From Cladocopium goreaui (lineage: Eukaryota > Sar > Dinophyceae > Suessiales > Symbiodiniaceae), in assembly GCA_947184155.2 (NCBI GenBank), contig CAMXCT020001491.1:603501-667500 (forward strand): a DNA stretch of 64,000 nucleotides, read 5' to 3'. A program made the translations under genes and the position numbers. A model generated the notes under the pieces. It searched no databases. It had not been told where the DNA came from and saw only the letters and a list, made by a program, of their open reading frames with translations. Shown here one piece after another: positions 46,301 to 55,300 of this stretch (within the stretch, counting starts at the first letter, position 1; every line of letters begins with the position of its first letter).

Positions 46301-49300
46301 GCTTTACCATGGCTTTACTACAGGATGGTGCCCCCCAGTCATGTTGTTGGTTTACAACCCCCATGAAAACTAGTTCGCCATATCTACCATAAACATCCAT
46401 AAACCATAGCTCATTCAGCCACAGCCATATCTCAACTGAACGTTATCTGAAGGGGGCCCCATCCTGCATGGTTTTCCAAGATTTCCCATATATTTTCCTA
46501 TGATTTTCCAAGATTTCCCATATATTTTCCTATGATTTTCCAAGATTTCCCATATATTTTCCTATGATTTTACCCAACCAACAACTCTTGGCGCGACTCG
46601 TGATGATCCACAGATTCTCACGGAGAAAAACAGCACCAAAAATGCCGGCCTTGTGGCGATCGGCGCCCGCCTGCAACCTGGTTCGGAAAAGCCCGCTCCG
46701 ACGGAGTGACCCAGTGGCCAAGAAAAAAGGGAACTATCCATCTATAGATGTAGATAAATCATAATGTAGATAAATCCATGTTAATCCATGTTAATCCATC
46801 TTAATCATGATTACTAATAGTAATGTCAACCCCGGATTAATAGTCACAATTAATTAGGGGGGTACTCCTCCAATAGTCACAATCCAATACTTAAATGGTA
46901 CCCCCCCAATTTAACAATCTAGGGGATTAATCCAGGGTTGACATTTTAGATGTAGATAAATCATATAGATGCATAGTGTTCTATAGAAAAAAGATGAAAA
47001 AAGGAACTATCTACGAAGATAAATCCAGTTAACTATCCATCTATAGAACATCTAAAAAAAACATATACATACATACATACATATAATATATGTATATACA
47101 ACTATGATTAACTATCCAATGATCTTGGTAAATTAGAATAATTCACTAACCTGAAATTAATAAGGCAAGTTTGGGATGATTCCCCTTACTAACCTTTAAT
47201 CCAGTGAGGGAGAACAGTGACGTCGCTATAATTTACCCAGATAAATTGAATAATGAAAATAATAATGAGAATGAATGAAAAAGGAATGATAGCAAATAGC
47301 AAATGATTATAGATGATAATGTACCACAAATGATAATAAGAATGAAAATGAATGAAAACTAATGAAAAATCTAAGAACGAAAAATAATGAACATAAGAAT
47401 GAAAAAGGAAGGATAGCAAATGACAATAGATGATGATGTAATCTGTAATGCATTATACTACAAATGATTCGCTTATGATTTGCGGACTGAGTATAGATGA
47501 TAAATGATCGAATCATAGATGATTCACCACATCATCTTCAGCAAAGCCAGGAGACAAAGAGTACACGCAAGCCCTATGGCCATTCTGCGCGGCTACAAAG
47601 AGCGGCGTGGCACCATCGTTACTGGCCTGGCCGTGTGGTGGTGTAATGCCAACCCTGAAATTATAAATTGTGTTGTATCATTTTAGTCATCTCCCCCATA
47701 AAAACAAAAGTTGAAAAGAAAATCCTACTAAAATTGTGATAATTCACTTGTTTTAATCTTTTTGGGGTTATATAATGTTATATACTATAGATGGTGGTTC
47801 CACCAATAGTGATGTATTTCGTTGAATTGCTAAAAAAAAAATGTTAACCCCTCTCTGAATGAACTGGCGGCGCATTAATCCTGCATTAGGATTATTCAAC
47901 CGCAACGTTGATTGCTCTTTCCACAGGAAAGCTGCAGAGAAAGATCTGCACACCCTTGTTTTCCTGCAGGGTATGCCGGTAGCGATGCCAGTAACGCCGG
48001 CGCCTTGTTCTTGCTGGCACCCACACGCAGCAGCAGAGTGATGCACCTCGGTATAATGTCCTTTTGGTAAAAATAGAGGGGCCGGGAGCTGGTATACCAT
48101 CTATCATCATTTACCTGTTAAAGGGGTAAACAAACCCCTCTATTAACCAACCAACAAATGGGAAAAGGACATCTATGATGTGCAAAACTGCTGCATCTTT
48201 GGCATTTTTTGGGGGGCCTGGAGAGCCCATTGGAATCACCAGAAGCGGAGGCCGCGAGGCCTGGTTCTTTGCCAAGTTTCTGAACATTTCCTCTGGCTGC
48301 AGCGATCTTCAGGGGGGTCGCGCCATCCAAGTTCTGCTTCTCCTGCCAAATCGGCTTAAAATCCGATCCCAAAATCTGAATCAAGTGCTGTAAAGGGCTG
48401 TCGCACCGTCCTTACGAGCCTTTGCTTCGAGCAGTAGTCTTAGAATCCTTGGGGGGATGCAATCTGCAGAACCCCTGGAGGCAAAGTTGGTCATGAATTC
48501 ATGACTCTCAGCAAGCCAAACATGAAAACCCCCAAAACTGTCTGCATGAAATGTATAGAAATTATTCATGAATTGACCCTCTGGTTATGACTAACAGTTC
48601 GCCATGGTATAGATGGCCCATAGAAATAGATGGTTTACCTATGGTTTACCTATTAAAAATGGTGGATCTTTCCATGGCAAACTGTTAATTTATGTGCCCT
48701 GCAGGTTAGACCCATCTGGTGATCAACCTCAGCTCCCAGATCAGTGGGCTTCTGTTGGGATCCCAACATTTTCTGCGGAAAACCATGGGATAAAACACCA
48801 AGGTACCCCTGGGAGTCTGCTAAAATCATGACAATTCCCATGACGGATCCATGGTGCTGATATATATGCTAACATAAATGGGGTATATTGATGGGATCCA
48901 TGTTACCATATATATATATAGCATATATGGATCCTATGGGATTGGACAGGAGAACCACAGTCAAAACATCAGAAAGCCACATTCAAATCATTCTCCAAGG
49001 GGATTGGTTTTCATGGTTTTCATCGACTTGGGCGACTTCGCTGAGTGTCTCATGGTGATTCCTCTCTGCCGCTTTGAAAACGGGCGTTTCGCCCCAGCAA
49101 TTGCTGGGGTCCTGGCAGCGCCCGGGATGACCCGATCTACATTTAGATTCAACGAGACGACGATGATCATGAACGAAAACTGAAGAAATAGATGGAAATA
49201 GCAATGTCTCATGATCAATTTCGAATAATCACACACATTTTCCGGCCAGAATCATTCTGATTCGAAGATCCCCATGGCAAGGCCTTCCCCCAATCGTGTT

Positions 49301-52300
49301 TCACCGGCCTTCTCCACATCGTTTTCAAGGAGGAACTCCACGATCTCCTGGCTGTTTGAGGTTTTGGGATACATTGGGAAAAAAAATTGGGTATGCCCCT
49401 ATATTAATTTCACATGGTAATGGAACATCCAAACTTTTCATGGATAATCATCTCTAAATAGGTGATTCCCCATGTAAAGTGGATGGTGTAAAATGACCCC
49501 CACAGGGTTGGATACTGGGATTGTTTTTTTTTGTGAGGTTTACCACATGAATTCTAACTCCCGTGATCATTCTCCCCCATGGCAAAATCCTCCTGCAGGA
49601 AGTGAAAAGTGCCGTTTTTTTTGGGGCGCACCGGCTGTTGACAGAACCCTGCAAAACAAAAGTCTTCCAAAACACCAACGTGACCAGAAATGGAGCATAT
49701 AAACAATCCCCAAAATTCAATGGGAATTCCAGGATCCTAAAATGGGGGTACTGTACCATATGTTTGGCCATATTTTGGGGATATATCCCCGTATACAAAG
49801 GCCTGAAAAATAGGCCTTACATATGGATACATATGGTAGGAACCGATTGGTAGGTACCTCCAATCAATCGGTTCCTGAAATTTCCATTGAAAAATGGAAA
49901 GTATCCACATCTACCACCATTGAATGTCCCGGGATGTTTAAACTCTGATGTTAAATTTTGGGCCAACTTAACCCCAAAATATTCTCGTCATCTCACCCGG
50001 TTCGTTCCAAGTATGGTTTCAAAAACACTAGGTATATTTGAAATAACCCAAAAATATATATATATATATTTAGAGGGAAAAAACTAGGTAGCACTATTCT
50101 GGTAGGATGTTGCTAACTTCCATCTTTTTCAGGGTTTACCCTATGGCTTACTATTAACTCCAACTATATAGTCACGGGCGGGTAATAAGCAGATTTCCTC
50201 CCCTGCCGGCAGACAAGCAGATTGCTCAACTGCCTCACTCGCCGGTAATCTATCTGCTTATTACCCCTAAAAATGTGTAAAATGAAAATCTGCTTATTAC
50301 TGTTGTCCCCAGACACTGGGTCGGTATAGTTTATCATAGCGATGGTCTCCTCTGATCATCCTGCCTTTTCCTTTGAAAACCTCTTGTTTTCGTGTGTTTT
50401 CTTCTGTTTTCTTTTCTTACCCTATTAGTACAAGTGTGTTTTCTGTAACAGGTGTTTCACATTTCCACCCAGGTATGGACCAAAAGCTAGCAGTGTCAAC
50501 CTTTCCAACGCATGAGTTGCACCAAAATATTATGGTTTTTAATTGTGGGTGGAAAGCAATGAAAAACAAACACAAAGGAAATAGCTAAAATCAGGTTTTC
50601 TTAGATTATATCATTTTTCCTTTGGTATCCTTTGATTCCCTTTGATTTCCTTTGGTTTCCTTCGGTTTCCTTTGGTTTGGGACTAGGTGGATTCTATGGT
50701 TTCCTTTGGTTTCCTTCGGTTTCCTTTGGTTTGATTTGTTTTCCTTTGGTTTCCAAGAGAGAAACAAAGGAAAAGAAAATCCAAGGAAAAAACAAACCAA
50801 TCAAGGACACTCTAAGGAGGCTGAAAACCGATAGAATGCATCAATCATGCCTGTTACTAAGGAGGCTGCTAGAGCTAGAGTTTAGTTGTTTTCCGTCAGT
50901 GACCGAACTTCTGATTCTGTATACGCGTACAAACCTACAGCAATAAACCAAAATGCAATTTCCCCGACACGAGCAAATTGATCAGGTGCCCCGTATACAA
51001 TGAAAATGAGTTGCTTCTTACAGTCTGAGTGGACCTACTCCATTCAGTGTACAATATGTTTCTGGTGGGTATCATGTAAAGGGGCCTAGAAATTTGCCAG
51101 CCCAGAGTAAAGAAACAATGTGTGGCTCTTGGTCTTGCAGCGACCCTTTCTTGTGGCTCTTGGTTTTCAGGTGACCCTTTCTTGTTGCAATTATTCCTCA
51201 AAGCTTCTTTACAATTCAACGCTTTTGACATTGTCTTGGACTCCTAGAAACGGCAGCCCTTCTATACTGTGCTGTGACGATTGATTGAGACTGCTTAAAC
51301 AAATTATTCTGGTATATTCTAGTCTGATTCAGTTTCTGCCCGGCAATTTCTTGAATTTGGTGCCCTAGGAAGTCCCAATTTTCAAGCAACTGTAATAAGC
51401 AGATTTCCACATCTGCTTACTACAGTCAGGGTAGTTTAAGGCGTAGTGCAGATCAACCAACTATAATAATGCATGCTTTCAAGCAAATGTAGGTGTCCTC
51501 GGGCTGGTTTTTTTGTGTTTTTTTCCGGCAATTTCTCTCGGAATGCCGTTTAAACATACATTTGGGGCTTGATTTTGGGCCCGTCCTTTTGTCACAACCC
51601 TTTCTCATTCCAAAACTCCCTTAAGACTGCTTTACAAACGAACGCTTTTGACACTGCCTTGGACTCCTAGAAACGGCAGCCCTTCCGCTGTTAAACACAT
51701 TATTCTAGTCTGCTTCAGTTTCTAGGCTGTGGCCCGGCTATTTCTTGAATTTGTTGCCCCAGGAAGTCCCAACTTTCAAGCAGCTGTAATAAGCAGATTT
51801 CCAAATCTGCTTTCTACAGTCAGCGTAGTTTAAGGTGTAGTGGAGATCAACTATAATGCATGCTTTCATGCATTTGTAGGTTCCTGGGACTGGTGTTTTG
51901 TGTTTTTTCCGGCAATTTCTTTCAGAATGCCTTTCAAACATACATTTGCGGCTTGATTTTGGGTCCGTGCTTTTGTCGCAACCCTTTCTTGTTCCAACAC
52001 TCCCTTGAGACTGCTTTACAAATGAACGCTTTTGACACTGCCTTGGACTCCTAGAAACGGCAGCCCTTCTATACTGTGCTGTGACGATTGATGAGGACTG
52101 ATTAAACACACCATTCTATTATAGTCTAATTCAGTTTCTAGGCTGTGGCCCGGCTATTTCTTGAATTTGTTGCCCCACCAAACGAAGTCCCAATTTTCAA
52201 GCGGCTGTAAGAAGCGGATCTCCAAATCTGCTTACTACAGCCAAGGTGTAGTGGAGATCAACTATAGTGCATGCTTTCAGGCATGTGTAGGTTACCTCGG

Positions 52301-55300
52301 GCTGGTTTTTTTGTGTTTTTTTCCGGCAATTTCTCTCGGAATGCCGTTTAAACATACATTTGGGGCTTGATTTTGGGCCCGTCCTTCTGTCACCCGTCCT
52401 TCTGTCACAACCCTTTCTCATTCCAAAACTCCCTTAAGACTGCTTTACAAACGAACGCTTTTGACACTGCCTTGGGCTCCTAGAAACGGCAGCCCTTCTA
52501 TACTGTGCTGTGATTGATTGAGACTGTTTAAACAAATTATTCTGGTATATTCTAGTCTGATTCAATTTCTGGGCTGTGGCCCGGCTATTTTGAGTTTGTT
52601 GCCCAAAGAAGTCTCAACTTTCAAGCAGCTGCAATAAGCAGATTTCCAAATCTGCTTATTACAGTTTGTGCAGCAGAGAACAATGCTTGCTTTCAGGCAT
52701 TTGTAGGTTCCTCGGGCTGGTGTTTTGTGATTTTCTAGCAATTTCTCTCAGAATGCCTTTCAAAAATAAATGTGCGATTTGGGGCTTGATTTTGGGCCTG
52801 TGCTTTTGTCGCAGTCCTTTCTTATGGAGGGCTATTGATTTTAGGTTTCTTTTGAGCAGGTTCAGGTATTTTCTTTGGATTCTTGAATTTCTTCTGCTCC
52901 TGCTTCTCTGCTTTTCTACTTCTCTGCTTTTCTGCGTGTTTGCTCTTTTGTTCTCTGCTTGTATGCTTTTCCTGCTTTTCCGCTATTTTGTTTTTTTCCT
53001 GCTTTTCTGCTTCTCTGCTTTTCTTGCTTCTCTCTGTTCTGCTTCCCTGTTTTTTTCCTTTTTCTTCCTGCTTCGCTGCTTTTCTACTTCTCTGCCTTTC
53101 TATTTCTACTTGTCTTTTTCTGCAGTCATGCATTTTCATGATATTTCTCAAGGACAAAAATACGCACACCATTCCCATATTTCGTGTTACCTTTAGTCGA
53201 ATTTGAATTGTGCAAGCAGCTGCAATAAGCAGATTCCCGATTTCACCAATTCCCACATAATGGGAATCTGCTTATTACAGGTCTGATTTAAGGGTACCCC
53301 ATTCTAGCAGATCCTTATTTGAGCGTTTTTGAGGGTTTTGGGGGTGTGATAAGCAGATGAAAATCTGCTTATAACCTGTCCGCGACTATAAGGACCTAAA
53401 TGGATTTTATAAAACTACAGTTAGTATGTTCGAATGGTACCACCTGCATGAAATTGTAGTATGTTATAGTTTTATGAAAACCAACTTTAAAGTCTGGTAG
53501 GTGGTTTCAAACAGCTATTCAATCATACACCACCTAGTATTTTAGTGATGTTTGAAACAACCTGCTATAAGAATTTAAGATCAATCACCACAATTACAAA
53601 TCATAGTATGTTTAAAAAATGACAAAATCTCAATAGCTAGATTTTCTATACCATTCTAAACCACTATAGTATGTTTCAATGGTATGTTTGAAACCACTTC
53701 TATACCAGCTATTCCAAATGGTAAACCCCTGGCACGGCCATGCCAGAAATCGCCTGGTGACCATGCTGTGCCGCCAGCATCAAAGGCGTTTCCCCCTGGT
53801 TGTTGGACAAGTTCATGTCCTGTGGCACGTTTACCAGAGGATAACCCACTAAAATCTGTTTTTCTGTTGGAGACGTCCTCCACATGGCAAAAATCAACCC
53901 AGCGGCTCTTACGATTTTTCACCAAGCGACAGCATCTGCGTAGCAAAGCAGCTGCATCATTTCCATATGGCCTGACTTTGGGGGGTTCCATAGTCATGGG
54001 GATACCCAATAGCTGGATTTTTTTTCCAATTGCTGGGATCCAATTATTGTGGTATCCAATAGGGATCCCCATCTTAAAAATGGTAACTAGGGGTAGCCCG
54101 AAAAATTGGGAAACCCCCTAATTTTGTAAGTCCATGGTGAGCACGCCATCAGAATCTCACATCCCAAAAAACAATATGTGCCCTCACCTTCTCCCCATGT
54201 GTGCGCGTGGTTCTTTCCCTTTAAAACCATTCAAGTGCCTTCCATTTGTTCCCCACTTTCACCCCAAATTTCTCAGTAATCATCTAACTTCCATCTTTTC
54301 CCCATCTAAATCCCCCATATCCCCCAAAGACACTCCACGGTCGTCAGCTCATGCTGCACCTCGTCGACAGGCTTTCAAGGCAGCCGTCTCCCCCGCGCGG
54401 TCCATGGAGTTAGGCTCCTTGCGAAGCTCGCGGTGGGTTTGTTGGGATGATTCTTGGGTGCCCCTCTGGTAGTTTAACATACTATATTACAGAGGGGTAT
54501 CAATACTACTATCATCAATATATAATTAATACTAAATATCTGTAATATCAACTATCATCATGAATATCAATATCATACTATCATCATGAATATCAATATC
54601 TATATGAAAAATGGCTATTCATTACAGATATTGATATTCATGATGATAGTTGATGATAGTTGATGATAGTTAATAATAACTGGTTGTATAGCTCAATGGA
54701 TTGGTTTAAGGGAAAATCTTGACCGGAAACCATAGATTATAGATGTTCCCACTAAATATGGGGTTTTCGGGAAATGTTTCCCTTAAACCAATCCATTGAA
54801 TGGTTGAATGTTGACACATGCATACATATAGTTCATATGTGATTGAATATTGAATGATGATTCTTGCGTGATACCCCCTAATTTAATGTAGATGGGTCTT
54901 GATGTACTGATTAGGATGGTTGAATCTTGACATATGGATACAATCAAATCACCATTTATAATGGTTACATCACCATTTTCCTATGGTTTTCCTAATGTTT
55001 GAATGATGATTCTTGGGTGACATTTTTCTTGGTATCACTGGATGGGAAAAATCCGCAGGAACCCATCGTTGCCAGTTGCCAATCTTGGTGCACCGTAACC
55101 CGGGCCTGGGGCAACATGAGACAAGCTTCCGCCTCGCAGAAAGTGGTCCGGAGACAAAGGAATTTGGACTCGGTGTGAAAATCAGATGCTGTGAGTGAAT
55201 GAATATACATATATATATATATTATGTATGTGTGTGTGTGTATGTGTATGTGTGTATGTGTGTATGTGTGTGTATGTGTGTATGTGTATGTGTGTGTATG

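Noticed and set aside
52666-53256. Phe/Leu-rich plus frame (176 codons) that looks like a membrane protein, and a Lys/Glu-rich minus frame
   Set aside because: Explained by the CT-rich low-complexity tract; no exon borders or third-position bias.
50183-53375. CRISPR-like array of palindromes
   Set aside because: Spacing is about 400 bp, spacers are themselves repeated, and the genome is eukaryotic.
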